NCBI RefSeq assembly: GCF_016239305.1
Contig: NZ_JAEHOQ010000016.1
Location: forward strand, 1 to 64,000
Source of the DNA: Proteus vulgaris
GTDB taxonomy: Bacteria > Pseudomonadota > Gammaproteobacteria > Enterobacterales > Enterobacteriaceae
Reading direction: 5' to 3'
Length of the DNA stretch: 64,000 nt
A program made the position numbers and the translations under genes. The notes below the pieces were generated by a model. The model saw nothing but the letters and a program-made list of their open reading frames with translations. It did no database searches and had not been told where the DNA came from. Positions 21,778 through 31,665 of this stretch are shown in pieces. Position 1 is the first letter of the stretch, and each line of letters begins with the position of its first letter.

Positions 21778-22394
21778 CTTACAGGTAGTAGCACGACATC
21801 ACGGAAAATAGATCTTTCACTTAATTGTGCGAACCAGCGCTCAATATGTGGGAAGTGAGGTCTATCTTTACAAACCTCGAGCCATGGATAAACCAATGGT
21901 GCGATAACCATATCGGCAAGTGAGATTTCATCTCCAGCAAAATAAGTTGTTTTTGCCAGTTGGTTATCTGCAATTTTGATCAGTTTGTTAAGCCTTTCTT
22001 TTAATGCTTCAACGAGCTCGGGGTTCTGTTGCTCTTTAGGTGTACGAACAATCATTATCATCATTTGTTGAATGGGTGAAAATAGGCTACCATTTGACCA
22101 ATCCATCCATTTTTCTATATTTGCTCGTTGTTTAGGATCAATTGAATAGAACGTGTTATTTTCATATTTTGCGCATAAATAACGAATAATGGTATTAGAC
22201 TCCCATAAAACAAAGTCATCATCTTGTAATGTTGGAATAGAAGCGTTGGGATTCATCGCTAAATAATTTGCTTCATTGAGTCCACCAAATGGGCCACCAA
22301 CGTCAATTTGCTCATAAGGAACGTTTAACTCCTTTAAGCACCAAAGAACTTTTTTAACGTTAGATGAGTTTTTTCTACCCCAGACTTTTAACAT
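21774..22394 (-). CDS. Glutathione S-transferase family protein (GstB-like)
   Basis: A 206-residue protein. It has an N-terminal thioredoxin-like half with VWGRKNSSNVKKVLWCLKEL, the cis-Pro motif NPNASIPTL and the glutathione-contacting WESNTIIRYL, then an alpha-helical C-terminal half containing ISLADMVIAPLVYPWL. The closest E. coli relative from memory is GstB (YliJ), which also begins with a WGR.NS.NVKKVL run. It has a likely cytosolic detoxification or dehalogenation role, with substrate unknown. It is a single gene, convergent with yeeZ. Confidence 0.8.
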   Translation of the reverse strand: MLKVWGRKNSSNVKKVLWCLKELNVPYEQIDVGGPFGGLNEANYLAMNPNASIPTLQDDDFVLWESNTIIRYLCAKYENNTFYSIDPKQRANIEKWMDWSNGSLFSPIQQMMIMIVRTPKEQQNPELVEALKERLNKLIKIADNQLAKTTYFAGDEISLADMVIAPLVYPWLEVCKDRPHFPHIERWFAQLSERSIFRDVVLLPVS

Positions 22395-22481
22395 AAAGGT
22401 CTCCTAAACCACGATAAGTAATAAAATTTCCCTCTATAGGGCGCTAAATATGAATATAAGATAAATCTCTATATATCAATG

Positions 22482-22511
22482 TTGGCGTCTTATTCCAGAA
22501 AGCCATATAGT
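22482..22511 (+). promoter_or_regulatory. Candidate dacC promoter
   Basis: TTGGCG (22482-22487), an 18-bp spacer and TATAGT (22506-22511), about 40 bp before the dacC start. Confidence 0.5.
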
Positions 22512-22551
22512 AGGAAAGCTTTAACAAATTGATATAAAAGGGTGATCGGTA

Positions 22552-23754
22552 ATGAAAAAAAATATTCCATCTGTTCTGGGTAAGGTTACCGCGGGAATGG
22601 GTTTACTGCTAATTATTTCTAGTCCTTCATTTGCGGTAAATAATCCTGTACCTCCTCAAATAGAGGCAAAATCTTATGTATTAATGGATTACAACAGCGG
22701 AAAAATTCTGGCATCGGAAAAGCCCGATGAGCGTTTAGATCCCGCAAGTTTGACAAAAATCATGAGTAGCTATGTGGTTGGACAAGCCATCAAAGAAGGG
22801 CGGATGTCGCCAGATGATATGGTGATAGTAGGGCGTAATGCATGGGCAACAGGTAATCCGGTATTAAAAGGTTCATCATTGATGTTCTTGAAACCGGGTG
22901 ATCAGGTCAAAGTCATTGATTTAAATCGGGGTATGGTCATTCAATCGGGTAATGATGCTAGTATCGCATTAGCTGAACATGTTGCGGGTAGTCAGGAAAC
23001 CTTTGTTGATTTAATGAACTCCTATGCTAACAACCTAGGTTTAAAAAATACGCACTTTAAAACAGTCCATGGATTAGATTCTGACGGGCAATATACAACA
23101 GCGCAAGATATGGCACTGTTAACAGCGGCTATGATCCGTGATGTTCCATCAGAATACGAAATACATAAAGAAAAAGAATTCACATTCAACAATATTCGCC
23201 AGCCAAACCGCAACCGTTTATTGTGGAATAAAAATATGAATGTTGATGGTGTGAAAACAGGTCATACGAGTGGTGCTGGATATAACCTTGTATCTTCGGC
23301 AACTGAAGGTGATATGCGCCTAATTGCAGTTGTTTTAGGAACACCATCAGATAAAGTCCGTTTTGCTGAAAGTGAAAAATTATTAGGCTGGGGTTTCCGT
23401 TTTTTTGAAACAGTAACTCCGGTTAAGGGAAATACACCACTAACAACACAAAAAGTATGGTATGGCGATAAAGGAGAAGTGGCTTTAGGTGTAGCTAATG
23501 ATGCATCAATCACTATTCCTAAAGGTGAACTGAAAAATTTAAAAGCCTCGTTTACTTTAACCAATCCAGTATTAGAAGCACCATTAACACAAAATCAGGT
23601 AGTGGGTACAGTTAACTTTTTATTAAATGATGAAGTGATTGAACAACGTCCTTTAGTTGTAAAAGAAGCGGTTGAAGAAGGTGGTTTCTTTAGTCGTATC
23701 TGGGATTTTGTGGTTAAAACAGTATCTGGCTGGTTTAACGCTATTTTTGGTTAA
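22552..23754 (+). CDS. dacC: D-alanyl-D-alanine carboxypeptidase, PBP6 type
   Basis: A 400-residue low-mass penicillin-binding protein that trims the terminal D-Ala from peptidoglycan pentapeptides in the periplasm. A signal peptide ends near PSFA (residue 28). The three catalytic motifs are seen: SLTK (in [11 protein letters not shown]), SGN ([11 protein letters not shown]) and KTG ([14 protein letters not shown]). A C-terminal beta domain follows, then an amphipathic anchor ([22 protein letters not shown]). The run [18 protein letters not shown] fits DacC better than DacD. Confidence 0.88.
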   Translation: MKKNIPSVLGKVTAGMGLLLIISSPSFAVNNPVPPQIEAKSYVLMDYNSGKILASEKPDERLDPASLTKIMSSYVVGQAIKEGRMSPDDMVIVGRNAWATGNPVLKGSSLMFLKPGDQVKVIDLNRGMVIQSGNDASIALAEHVAGSQETFVDLMNSYANNLGLKNTHFKTVHGLDSDGQYTTAQDMALLTAAMIRDVPSEYEIHKEKEFTFNNIRQPNRNRLLWNKNMNVDGVKTGHTSGAGYNLVSSATEGDMRLIAVVLGTPSDKVRFAESEKLLGWGFRFFETVTPVKGNTPLTTQKVWYGDKGEVALGVANDASITIPKGELKNLKASFTLTNPVLEAPLTQNQVVGTVNFLLNDEVIEQRPLVVKEAVEEGGFFSRIWDFVVKTVSGWFNAIFG

Positions 23755-23858
23755 TTTATCAATCATAGTTTTATCAATGCGTTACTGAGATTTTCACCCA
23801 TAAAGAAAGATTAGCTGTTGTTTTTGTACAAAAAATCCGTAATTGAAATAATGAACTG

Positions 23859-23896
23859 CACCCCAAAAGTTGGACCCCAACTTTGGGGTGTTTTTT
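23859..23896. terminator. Terminator between dacC and fhs resembling paired IS3-type ends
   Basis: Arms CACCCCAAAAGTTGG and CCAACTTTGGGGTG pair over 14 bp with one bulged A and a 3-base loop, followed by T6. The left part begins TGAACTGCACCCC, the look of the terminal repeat of IS3-family elements. It may be a fused or recycled element end that now ends dacC. No transposase remnant is seen. Confidence 0.65.
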
Positions 23897-23934
23897 CATA
23901 TTTAATGAAATAAAAAGATTGCACACTTTAGCGC

Positions 23935-25605
23935 TTAAATCAGCCCATCAATTTTGCCTTGATTATCAACATTAACGGCAATGGCGGCTGGGATTTTTGG
24001 TAATCCAGGCATGGTTGTAATAGAGCCTGTTAATGCGACAACAAAGCCAGCGCCAGCAGATACGTATACTTCACGTACATTTATCGTAAAGTCAGTAGGG
24101 CGACCTAATAAAGCGGGATTATCTGAGAGTGAATACTGTGTTTTTGCCATACATACTGGGAAATGGCCGAACCCCATACTTTCTATTTTTTCCAACATTT
24201 TGCGAGCATGTTGGCTATAAGTCACATTATTTGCCCCATAGATTTCTTTTGCGACAGTATCAATTTTTTCACTAAGCGAGGCATTATCAGGATAAATTAA
24301 TTTAAATTGGCTATGTTCATTTTTAAGTGTGTCAATGACTTGATTGGCTAATTCAATACCGCCTGCGCCTCCTTTTTCCCACACTTTAGTAATTGCAAAT
24401 CGACAATCTCTATCTAGACAAAATTGCTCGATAAACTGATGTTCTGTAACACTATCGGTAATATAGGCATTAAGCGAAATAATTACAGGTAAGCCATATT
24501 TTTTAAGGTTTTCAATATGCTTTTCTAGATTAACAATTCCTTTTTCAAGCGCGGCTAAATCTTCATTATTCCATTCGCCTTTACCTAAGCCACCATTGTA
24601 TTTTAGTGCTTTTGTAGTCACAACAATCACTGCGCAATCAGGGTGTAATCCACTCATTCGGCATTTTATATCAAAGAATTTTTCAGCCCCTAAATCAGCG
24701 CCAAAGCCGGCTTCTGTAATTGTGATATCAGCAAGTTGAAGTGCTAATTTTGTTGCTCTTACACTATTGCAACCATGGGCAATATTGGCGAATGGGCCTC
24801 CATGAATAATCGCAGGTGTATTTTCGAGTGTTTGCACTAGATTAGGGTTAATAGCATCTTTTAATAAACTAGCCATTGCACCAACGGCTTGTAAATCGTT
24901 GGCAGTAATAGGGTCGTCATTGTAAGAATAGGCAACAATGATCCGAGAAAGTCTTTGTTTTAAATCTTGAATATCCTCAGCTAAACATAGGATTGACATA
25001 ATTTCAGAAGCAACAGTAATAACAAAGTTGTCTTCTCTTGTAATACCGTCTTTTTCGCCACCCAATCCCACAACAATATTTCGTAAAGCGCGATCGTTCA
25101 TATCCATACAACGTTTAAATATGATTTTCTTAGGATCGATATTTAAAGGATTACCTTGATAAATGGAGTTATCAAGCATGGCTGCCAGTAAATTGTTTGC
25201 TGATGTAATCGCATGAAAATCGCCAGTAAAATGAAGATTAAGATCTTCCATTGGCACAACTTGAGAATAACCGCCCCCGGCAGCCCCACCTTTGATCCCA
25301 AAGCAAGGGCCTAATGAGGGTTCTCGTAATGCAATAATGGCGTTTTTCCCAATATGGTTAAGAGCTTGTCCTAACCCAACGGTGACTGTTGTTTTGCCTT
25401 CGCCAGCAGGAGTGGGATTAATTGCGGTAACTAAAACGAGTTTTCCTGTTTTTTTTGTAGCAACTTTAGACCAAATACTATGGCTAAATTTGGCTTTATA
25501 TTTGCCATAAAACTCGATATCGTCTTGATCAATATTTAAATTTTTAGCAATGTCTTGAATTGGTAAGAGGTGTGCTTCTTGGGAGATTTGAATATCTGAT
25601 TTCAT
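23935..25605 (-). CDS. fhs: Formate-tetrahydrofolate ligase
   Basis: A 556-residue enzyme that makes 10-formyl-THF from formate, ATP and THF. The ATP site is [14 protein letters not shown] (about residue 66). Other family runs are [46 protein letters not shown], and the C-terminal [20 protein letters not shown]. Length and motifs are complete. E. coli lacks this gene. It sits downstream of sdaC-sdaA in the same direction but behind a terminator, with about 320 bp of its own upstream region. Confidence 0.96.
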   Translation of the reverse strand: MKSDIQISQEAHLLPIQDIAKNLNIDQDDIEFYGKYKAKFSHSIWSKVATKKTGKLVLVTAINPTPAGEGKTTVTVGLGQALNHIGKNAIIALREPSLGPCFGIKGGAAGGGYSQVVPMEDLNLHFTGDFHAITSANNLLAAMLDNSIYQGNPLNIDPKKIIFKRCMDMNDRALRNIVVGLGGEKDGITREDNFVITVASEIMSILCLAEDIQDLKQRLSRIIVAYSYNDDPITANDLQAVGAMASLLKDAINPNLVQTLENTPAIIHGGPFANIAHGCNSVRATKLALQLADITITEAGFGADLGAEKFFDIKCRMSGLHPDCAVIVVTTKALKYNGGLGKGEWNNEDLAALEKGIVNLEKHIENLKKYGLPVIISLNAYITDSVTEHQFIEQFCLDRDCRFAITKVWEKGGAGGIELANQVIDTLKNEHSQFKLIYPDNASLSEKIDTVAKEIYGANNVTYSQHARKMLEKIESMGFGHFPVCMAKTQYSLSDNPALLGRPTDFTINVREVYVSAGAGFVVALTGSITTMPGLPKIPAAIAVNVDNQGKIDGLI

Positions 25606-25927
25606 TTTAGTTCTCTTTTTATCCCGCTTTTGATGTCTCTAGTGATCTTTACTTATCAACTGTAGCCAAGGATCTAAATAAGGCCAATAGATTGATTAAG
25701 TTGTAATTATTTTCTATTCGATAACGTGTTTATCGTCACACCCTTTAAATAATTTTTGTAACAGACTCCTATTTTTGACATTTTGCTACTTATATTGAGT
25801 GATATTTCTGTTTTCAATATCGAGTTTTTTTCTTCTACACGTATTTTAACTAAGGATGATAATTTAATCTCATCCAAAAAAAGATATTCAAAGAGAAGAG
25901 CATCATTCTTGATTTCTGATAATAAAA
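25606..25927. other. Upstream region of fhs
   Basis: About 320 bp without a credible gene. One inverted repeat CGATAA-CGTGT-TTATCG lies at 25729-25745, about 125 bp before fhs. It slightly recalls a purine-repressor box, but the spacing is off. No riboswitch fold is recognised. Confidence 0.35.
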
Positions 25928-25949
25928 AAGGCGCTGAGATCAGCGCCTT
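25928..25949 (-). terminator. Terminator of sdaA
   Basis: Palindrome built on AAGGCGCTGA / TCAGCGCCTT followed by T6 on the minus strand, about 35 bp past the sdaA stop. Confidence 0.85.
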
Positions 25950-25984
25950 ATCGATAATGACTCTCTGTATTTGAGAACCTTAAA

Positions 25985-27349
25985 TTAGTCACAAGAAATT
26001 TTAATTGCTAATCCACCTTGAGAGGTTTCACGATATTTAGCATTAATATCTTTACCTGTTTCGTACATGGTTTCGATGACTTTATCTAAACAAATACGAG
26101 GATCGCTGACACGACGTAACGCCATACGAGATGAGTTTACAGCTTGTACAGCTGCAATGGCATTACGTTCAATGCAAGGAACTTGTACTTGTCCTGCAAC
26201 TGGATCGCAGGTAAGACCTAAGTTATGTTCCATTGCAATTTCAGCAGCGATACAAACTTGCTCTGGGCTGCCACCTAAAAGTTCTGTTAATGCGCCAGCA
26301 GCCATTGAACAAGCGACACCGACTTCACCTTGACAGCCGACTTCAGCACCTGAAATTGAGGCATTCATTTTGTAAAGAGAACCAATAACACCCGCGACTA
26401 AGAAAAAGCGAGTATAAGAATTTTCATTTACAGGACGAATGAATTTATCGTAGTAAGAAAGTACCGCAGGGATAATGCCACATGCTCCGTTTGTTGGGGC
26501 TGTTACAACACGTCCACCAGCCGCATTTTCTTCATTGACGGCAAGGGCAAACATATTGATCCAGTCAACAACAGTCATAGGATCGGTTGTAGTTTTATCT
26601 TCTGTTACCAACATACGACGTAATGCAGAAGCACGGCGCGGTACCCGTAATGGCCCTGGTAATAAGCCTTCGGTATTTACACCGCGCTCAATACCGGACT
26701 TCATCACTTCCCAAACCGCAGATAAATGAGCCGAAATTTCTTCTTTGCTACGCAATGCTAATTCGTTTTGCATCACTAATGCAGATAAAGAGAGACCTGT
26801 TTCTTTACAATGGCGACGTAAATCAGCCGCATATTGATAAGGATAAGGGACTTGAACCGTATTTTCTTCAGGTTGGCCAAAATGTTCTTCATCAACAATA
26901 AAACCACCACCAATAGAATAATAGGTTTTTTTCAACAGAACCTGTTCACCATTATAAGCGGTAATGGTCATGCCATTTTCATGGAGGGGTAAATTGCTTT
27001 TGTGAAAGTTCATACCACCATCAACAGGAAAATCCACTTCTTTAATGCCATTTGCTAGCATTAAGCGACCGGTTGTTTCTACTTGTTTTATAAATGGGGT
27101 AATAGAATCTATATCGACGGTATCTGGTAAATTTCCTGCTAATCCCATAATAATAGCAATATCAGTTGCGTGACCTTTACCTGTTAAAGATAAAGAGCCA
27201 TAAACATCAACGATAACGCGGGAAACAGAGGAGAGAAGATTTTTGTCAGCAAGGATATCAACGAATTCTTTACCTGCTTTCATTGGGCCTACAGTGTGTG
27301 AACTTGAAGGACCGATACCGATTTTAAAAATATCAAAGACGCTAACCAT
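25985..27349 (-). CDS. sdaA: L-serine ammonia-lyase, iron-sulfur dependent
   Basis: A 454-residue single-chain serine deaminase giving pyruvate and ammonia. The N-terminal domain has the family start SVFDIFKIGIGPSSSHTVGPM. The C-terminal domain has the cluster cysteines in TNGACGIIPAVLSYY, EVGCQGEVGVACSMAAGA and LTCDPVAGQVQVPCIERNA. E. coli has paralogues SdaA, SdaB and TdcG; pairing with sdaC is as for E. coli sdaB, so the symbol could also be sdaB. The gap of about 125 bp to sdaC contains a hairpin. Confidence 0.92.
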   Translation of the reverse strand: MVSVFDIFKIGIGPSSSHTVGPMKAGKEFVDILADKNLLSSVSRVIVDVYGSLSLTGKGHATDIAIIMGLAGNLPDTVDIDSITPFIKQVETTGRLMLANGIKEVDFPVDGGMNFHKSNLPLHENGMTITAYNGEQVLLKKTYYSIGGGFIVDEEHFGQPEENTVQVPYPYQYAADLRRHCKETGLSLSALVMQNELALRSKEEISAHLSAVWEVMKSGIERGVNTEGLLPGPLRVPRRASALRRMLVTEDKTTTDPMTVVDWINMFALAVNEENAAGGRVVTAPTNGACGIIPAVLSYYDKFIRPVNENSYTRFFLVAGVIGSLYKMNASISGAEVGCQGEVGVACSMAAGALTELLGGSPEQVCIAAEIAMEHNLGLTCDPVAGQVQVPCIERNAIAAVQAVNSSRMALRRVSDPRICLDKVIETMYETGKDINAKYRETSQGGLAIKISCD

Positions 27350-27431
27350 AATATTCGCCTCCCTAATTAATTTAAAGGCGCAACTGTGTGATTATTAGAG
27401 TGATAAGTGTCAGTTTTGAAGTCTAAATTTG

Positions 27432-27465
27432 TAATGGCTACTTTCTTTTACGAAAGTAGCCATTA
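27432..27465. terminator. Hairpin between sdaC and sdaA
   Basis: A perfect 14-bp stem (TAATGGCTACTTTC and its complement) with a 6-base loop directly after the sdaC stop. It has no U run, so it is more likely to stabilise or attenuate the transcript than to end it fully. Confidence 0.6.
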
Positions 27466-27474
27466 GATGCCTTA

Positions 27475-28791
27475 TTAGCCCACGAAAGAGTTAATTAAGC
27501 TATAGAAAACTGCTGAGATTGCGATAAGACCCATGATTACAACGAATACGTTGCTGATATGGCCTTCGTATTTCTTCATCGCTGGTACTTTACGGATTGC
27601 ATACATAGGCATCAGGAACAGTAACATTGCGATAATTGGACCACCTAATGTTTCAATCATACCTAAGATGCTTGGGTTTAACGTTGCAACGATCCACGTT
27701 GTAACCAGCATAAACAGTGCAGTGATTTTGTTTAAACGATCTTTTTCGATTGTTTTACCTTTCTCACGCAGTGATTTGATAATTAAACCGTTGAAACCTT
27801 CACGAGCACCTAAGTAGTGGCCTAAGAAAGATTTAGTAATCGCAACGAAAGCAATAAATGGAGCAATATAAGCGATAACTGGCGCTTCAAAATGGTTAGC
27901 AAGGTAAGACAGGATACTGATATTCTGTGCTTTTGCTTCTGCTAAGTTTTCTGGTGTTAAGCTAAATACACAGCTAAACACAAAGAACATAACAGTGATA
28001 ACCATCATGATGTGTGCATAAGCTAAAATGCGTGAACATTTTTTCTCAGCGTTTTCACCGTATTCTTCTCGTTTTGCAACTGCAAAAGCAGAGATGATTG
28101 GTGAGTGGTTGAAAGAGAACACCATTACAGGGATAGCTAACCACAGTGTGACTAATAGACCTTGACCCATGCCTGATGTTGTTGCGTGATCAAAAGAGAG
28201 AGTATCAAGTACTGCGCCATTCCATTCAGGAATAAGATACAGTGCTAAAACCATCAAGACTGCAACAAATGGGAACACTAACACGCTCATTGCTTTAACG
28301 ATAGCTTGTTCACCAAAGCGAATAATCGACATGATACCGACGATCAGTATCAGTGATAAAATTGCACGAGGTGGTGCAGACATGTGCATTTGGTTCACAA
28401 TAAAGCTTTCTACTGTATTGGTGATAGCAACACTATAAACCAATAAAATAGGATAAATAGCAAAGAAATAGAGCAGAGTAATCAGTTTACCTGCTGTTTT
28501 ACCAAAATGTTCTTCAACAACTTCAGTGATGTCTTCCCCTGGGTTTTTACCTGATAACACAAAGCGGCACATACCACGGTGTGCAAAGAAGGTCATTGGA
28601 AATGCAAGCACTAACATGATCAACAAAGGAATTAAACCACCGATCCCTGCGTTGATAGGTAAAAATAGAACGCCAGCACCGATAGCCGTACCATATAAAC
28701 CTAACATCCATACAGTATCTGACTTACGCCATGTTTTGTAATCACCTTGGGTGTTACCCGATGCGATAGAACCAGCTTTGGTTGTATCCAT
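27475..28791 (-). CDS. sdaC: Serine transporter
   Basis: A 438-residue inner-membrane carrier of the HAAAP family with about 11 hydrophobic helices. It shows the first helix [20 protein letters not shown], the loop [33 protein letters not shown] in the middle, and [17 protein letters not shown]. It imports serine with protons and feeds SdaA. It is transcribed before sdaA and preceded by a long gene-free AT-rich stretch. Confidence 0.93.
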   Translation of the reverse strand: MDTTKAGSIASGNTQGDYKTWRKSDTVWMLGLYGTAIGAGVLFLPINAGIGGLIPLLIMLVLAFPMTFFAHRGMCRFVLSGKNPGEDITEVVEEHFGKTAGKLITLLYFFAIYPILLVYSVAITNTVESFIVNQMHMSAPPRAILSLILIVGIMSIIRFGEQAIVKAMSVLVFPFVAVLMVLALYLIPEWNGAVLDTLSFDHATTSGMGQGLLVTLWLAIPVMVFSFNHSPIISAFAVAKREEYGENAEKKCSRILAYAHIMMVITVMFFVFSCVFSLTPENLAEAKAQNISILSYLANHFEAPVIAYIAPFIAFVAITKSFLGHYLGAREGFNGLIIKSLREKGKTIEKDRLNKITALFMLVTTWIVATLNPSILGMIETLGGPIIAMLLFLMPMYAIRKVPAMKKYEGHISNVFVVIMGLIAISAVFYSLINSFVG

Positions 28792-29658
28792 AATACTCTC
28801 CGAAATAACGCGGTAAAAAAATAATGAATAAAAATAAGAGCGCGATTTTATTTCTTTTCAGAAACAATCACGACATAAATTTAATTATGAATAAATGAGT
28901 GCATTGAGTACCTGGTGTTATCTCAATATCTTCAATTACCACATACTAAAATCTTTAAATTTCAAAAGAATTAGACTCTTCTAAAATTTGAAAAAATATT
29001 CGATAAGTTTATATCCAGACTTAAGAGGTGCAGAATATAGTGTTTTTCAGGATAAACTACCGTGATCACCATCTCAAATGCTAAATATAACTGAAAAACC
29101 TAAAAATGTAACATTTTTTATATTTTGTGTTTTTAGAGGAGGTTTTTAAAACATTTTGAAATACTTTTCCATTTTTAATTGGGAGCGAAAATAAAGCCAA
29201 ATAGCAAAATGTTCATATGTTAATGATTAAATTCAGGCTTTTTTATTTCTTATAAGATAAATGATTTAAATCAATTTGGTTATTTTTATTCACAATTAAA
29301 ACATTATATTAACTTTATATCTTGTTGATATATAACTATTAAATATTTTATTTTATTTTTGTGTAAAACTAGGCAAAAGAATATGAAAATAAGGGAATAC
29401 GATTATTTATTAATGAATTTCATTTATTCTATGAAATAAATATAGCAATAATTCAATCATAAGTAGAATATTGTTTATTATTACAACAATAAATTTGTTA
29501 ATAAATGAGTTTGATACATTGCTATATAACGAATATAAAAAATTCATTTTGATTAAAATAACAACATATTTATTTTTTGGACAAATAATATAATTATAGA
29601 GGATATTTTTATTTATATATTAATATATCAAAAAGGGAGTTTACTTAAGTTAAATATA
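28792..29658. other. Gene-free AT-rich region upstream of sdaC
   Basis: About 870 bp with very high AT content and no coding frame that I can support. Seen in it: an FNR-like dyad ATGAT-TTAA-ATCAA at 29261-29274 (nine of ten consensus bases), about 470 bp from sdaC, and many A/T tracts of the sort bound by H-NS. No tRNA or known small RNA is recognised. Confidence 0.5.
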
Positions 29659-29687
29659 AAAAAGACCACAATAAATGTAGTCTTTTT
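29659..29687 (-). terminator. Terminator of ybjG
   Basis: A 12-bp stem (AAAAAGACCACA / TGTAGTCTTTTT, one mismatch) with loop ATAAA, 15 bp past the ybjG stop, with T-rich sequence on the minus strand. Confidence 0.7.
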
Positions 29688-29701
29688 CAATGCAAGAAAG
29701 A

Positions 29702-30325
29702 TTAGGCTTTTGTCCAACCTTTACGAATAGGATAAGCAAAACAGAGTTGATAAAGCTGTTGTACCCATTTTTGGAGTATATTGCCACCCTTAGACCAGAA
29801 CATCTGACTTAAGCCACAAGAAAGCAGAGCCACAATAAAGGCACCTATCATATCGATTGGCCAATGCACGCCAAGGTAAATACGAGCCCAAGCAATCGCC
29901 AGGCCTAAAACTAGCATGATATAACCAATACGTTTACTGTTATGCCAAAACAGATAAGCTAATGCAATGGTAAAAACAAACGTACCGTGGTTGCTAGGGA
30001 ATGAAGGCGTTGCATCATGATCAAGGAAATTATGACCAATATTAGCAGCGAAAGGACGCTCATGTGGAGCAATTGCACCAATTACCCAAGAGATAGACAA
30101 TGCAATAGCTAAAGAGACCGCAGCTTTGCAGGCTAATGTTCTTTGCTGGCTAAGATGTTTTTCATTACCCCATAACCAATAGAACACTAAAGATAAAGGA
30201 AAAAGATAGACAAGGTACTTAGCAATAATTATCGCCATACCGATTTCGAAAGGAGATGCCGCAGGTGTTGCATTCATCATTGAAAATACGGCTAAATTAA
30301 ATTGTTCCAGCAAAGTAGGCTCCAT
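29702..30325 (-). CDS. ybjG: Undecaprenyl-diphosphatase, PAP2 family
   Basis: A 207-residue inner-membrane phosphatase that recycles the undecaprenyl carrier of cell-wall synthesis. The three PAP2 motifs are seen as HERPFAAN, PSFPSNHGTFVF and ARIYLGVHWPIDMIGA, within five or six hydrophobic helices. Sequence and the C-terminal CFAYPIRKGW tail agree with E. coli YbjG rather than PgpB. It is a monocistronic unit. Confidence 0.88.
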   Translation of the reverse strand: MEPTLLEQFNLAVFSMMNATPAASPFEIGMAIIIAKYLVYLFPLSLVFYWLWGNEKHLSQQRTLACKAAVSLAIALSISWVIGAIAPHERPFAANIGHNFLDHDATPSFPSNHGTFVFTIALAYLFWHNSKRIGYIMLVLGLAIAWARIYLGVHWPIDMIGAFIVALLSCGLSQMFWSKGGNILQKWVQQLYQLCFAYPIRKGWTKA

Positions 30326-30550
30326 ACATGTCGTGCTGATAAGCGATGTTTGTGATACATAATACGCAAGTTTTTAAGGGTAAATGAGGGAGTAATAAGG
30401 GTAAAGTGTTTTTTTCTTATTTAATTGTGCTTTTTTAAAAGAATTGTCAGTTTTAGATTTAACTGAGCTAAAGCACTCTTAAAAAGAGTATTTTGCTTAT
30501 GGTATTGCTCTCACATTGTTCTTTTTTCTTATTTTCAACGAGGTATAAAA

Positions 30551-30976
30551 ATGTGGCTCCAAAAAAACATCATACTCAACGCAAGGCCGAGAGGGTTCCA
30601 CTTAATTACACAGGCATTGATTCAAGAATTACCCGAACTAAGACAATATAAAATCGGAATTGCTCATTTTTTTATTCAACATACATCGGCTTCATTAACG
30701 ATTAATGAAAATGCTGATCCGACAGTACGAAGTGACTTTGAAAGCTTCTTTAATCAAAGTGTTAAAGAGAATGAAAATTACTATCTTCATACTTATGAAG
30801 GCAGTGATGATATGCCAGCTCATATAAAAAGTAGCTTACTTGGGCAAAGCGTCACTATTCCTATTAGCCAAGGTGAACTTAATTTAGGAACTTGGCAGGG
30901 GATTTACCTTGGGGAGCACCGTAACCGTGGAGGCCGTCGTCATATTATTGTGACATTGCAAGGTGACTGTTATTAG
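30551..30976 (+). CDS. yjbQ: YjbQ family protein (UPF0047)
   Basis: A 141-residue soluble protein of the YjbQ family. It has the conserved HFFIQHTSASLTINENADPTVRSD stretch near residue 40, the SDDMPAHIKSSLLG segment, LNLGTWQGIYLGEHR, and the final GGRRHIIVTLQG. The His/Asp positions fit the metal site of the family. A weak thiamine-phosphate synthase activity is reported for relatives, but the physiological role is unclear. It faces the RybB gene on the other strand. Confidence 0.85.
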   Translation: MWLQKNIILNARPRGFHLITQALIQELPELRQYKIGIAHFFIQHTSASLTINENADPTVRSDFESFFNQSVKENENYYLHTYEGSDDMPAHIKSSLLGQSVTIPISQGELNLGTWQGIYLGEHRNRGGRRHIIVTLQGDCY

Positions 30977-30988
30977 ATTGCAGGCAAT

Positions 30989-31071
30989 AAAAAACCCGAC
31001 AGTTATTTCACCAAAGGGGTTGAAACTATCGGGCTCCTCAATATTTGGGGACATCAAAGAAAAGCAGTGGC
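30989..31071 (-). ncRNA. rybB: RybB small RNA
   Basis: The minus-strand transcript would start GCCACTGCTTTTCTTTGA and continue to GTCCCC, the same 5' seed as E. coli RybB from memory. A GAGGAGCCC segment follows, then a 3' hairpin (CCCGATAGTT... / ...AACTGTCGGG, imperfect) ending in T6, giving about 83 nt. RybB works with Hfq to silence outer-membrane protein mRNAs when the envelope is stressed. A matching sigma-E promoter lies directly upstream. Here it sits between yjbQ and grxA. Confidence 0.92.
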
Positions 31072-31077
31072 ACTAAT

Positions 31078-31104
31078 TCAGACTCCGGGTTAGAAAGAAA
31101 GTTC
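31078..31104 (-). promoter_or_regulatory. Sigma-E promoter of rybB
   Basis: Minus strand GAACTT (31099-31104), exactly 16 bp, then TCTGA (31078-31082), with the RNA start six bases on at 31071. This fits the RpoE consensus GGAACTT-N16-TCtgA. Confidence 0.85.
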
Positions 31105-31182
31105 GCTGACTAATGAAAAAAAATAGAATTATTTTTTAGAAAGAAAGGAATATAAAGAGATAATGAGTAAAATAAAAAAGGG

Positions 31183-31225
31183 AAAGCGCTAAAACATATT
31201 GAAAATTAAGCTGTTTTAGCGCTTT
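31183..31225. terminator. Terminator of grxA
   Basis: A perfect 14-bp stem (AAAGCGCTAAAACA / TGTTTTAGCGCTTT) with a 15-base loop and A/T runs on both sides, just past the grxA stop on the minus strand. Confidence 0.82.
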
Positions 31226-31230
31226 TTTAA

Positions 31231-31494
31231 TTAGTTGTAGATGCCTAAATTTTCTTTAGCATAAGCTTCAAAATCTGTGCAACCACCAATGTGTTTCTCA
31301 TCAATGAAAATTTGTGGCACAGTTTCAACTTCTTTACCGACGGTTTTAGATAAATCAGCTTTTGTAATTCCTTCAGCTTGAATATCTACATAGCGGAAAT
31401 CAAAATCGTCACGTTTTTCAGACAGAGTTTCAGCCAGTTGTTTAGCACGTACACAATATGGGCAACCCGGACGACCAAAAATAACAACAAACAT
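31231..31494 (-). CDS. grxA: Glutaredoxin 1
   Basis: An 87-residue thiol-disulfide oxidoreductase using glutathione to reduce ribonucleotide reductase and other targets. The active site CPYC is at residues 11-14 (FGRPGCPYCVRAKQLAETL). The cis-Pro loop ETVPQIF and the GGCTDFEAYAKENL end are typical. The start at 31494 has AAGGAG 7 bases upstream and gives the family length. It is divergent from ybjC, as in E. coli. Confidence 0.93.
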   Translation of the reverse strand: MFVVIFGRPGCPYCVRAKQLAETLSEKRDDFDFRYVDIQAEGITKADLSKTVGKEVETVPQIFIDEKHIGGCTDFEAYAKENLGIYN

Positions 31495-31665
31495 ACGACA
31501 CTCCTTATTGAGGAAATAAAATTCAGGCATAATAGTCTTTATTGGTTGATACTATGCCCTTTTATTAGGCTAAACAAAAACAGTTATTGCCTTTTAGTGT
31601 GATAAATTATACCAATTTGCCGAATAATGAGATAGGACTGCAATACAGCATTTAGCGGAGAAAAT

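Noticed and set aside
23755-23934. A transposase remnant around the IS-end-like palindrome
   Set aside because: The gap is 180 bp and no frame resembles OrfA or OrfB of IS3. Only the end-like sequence is present.
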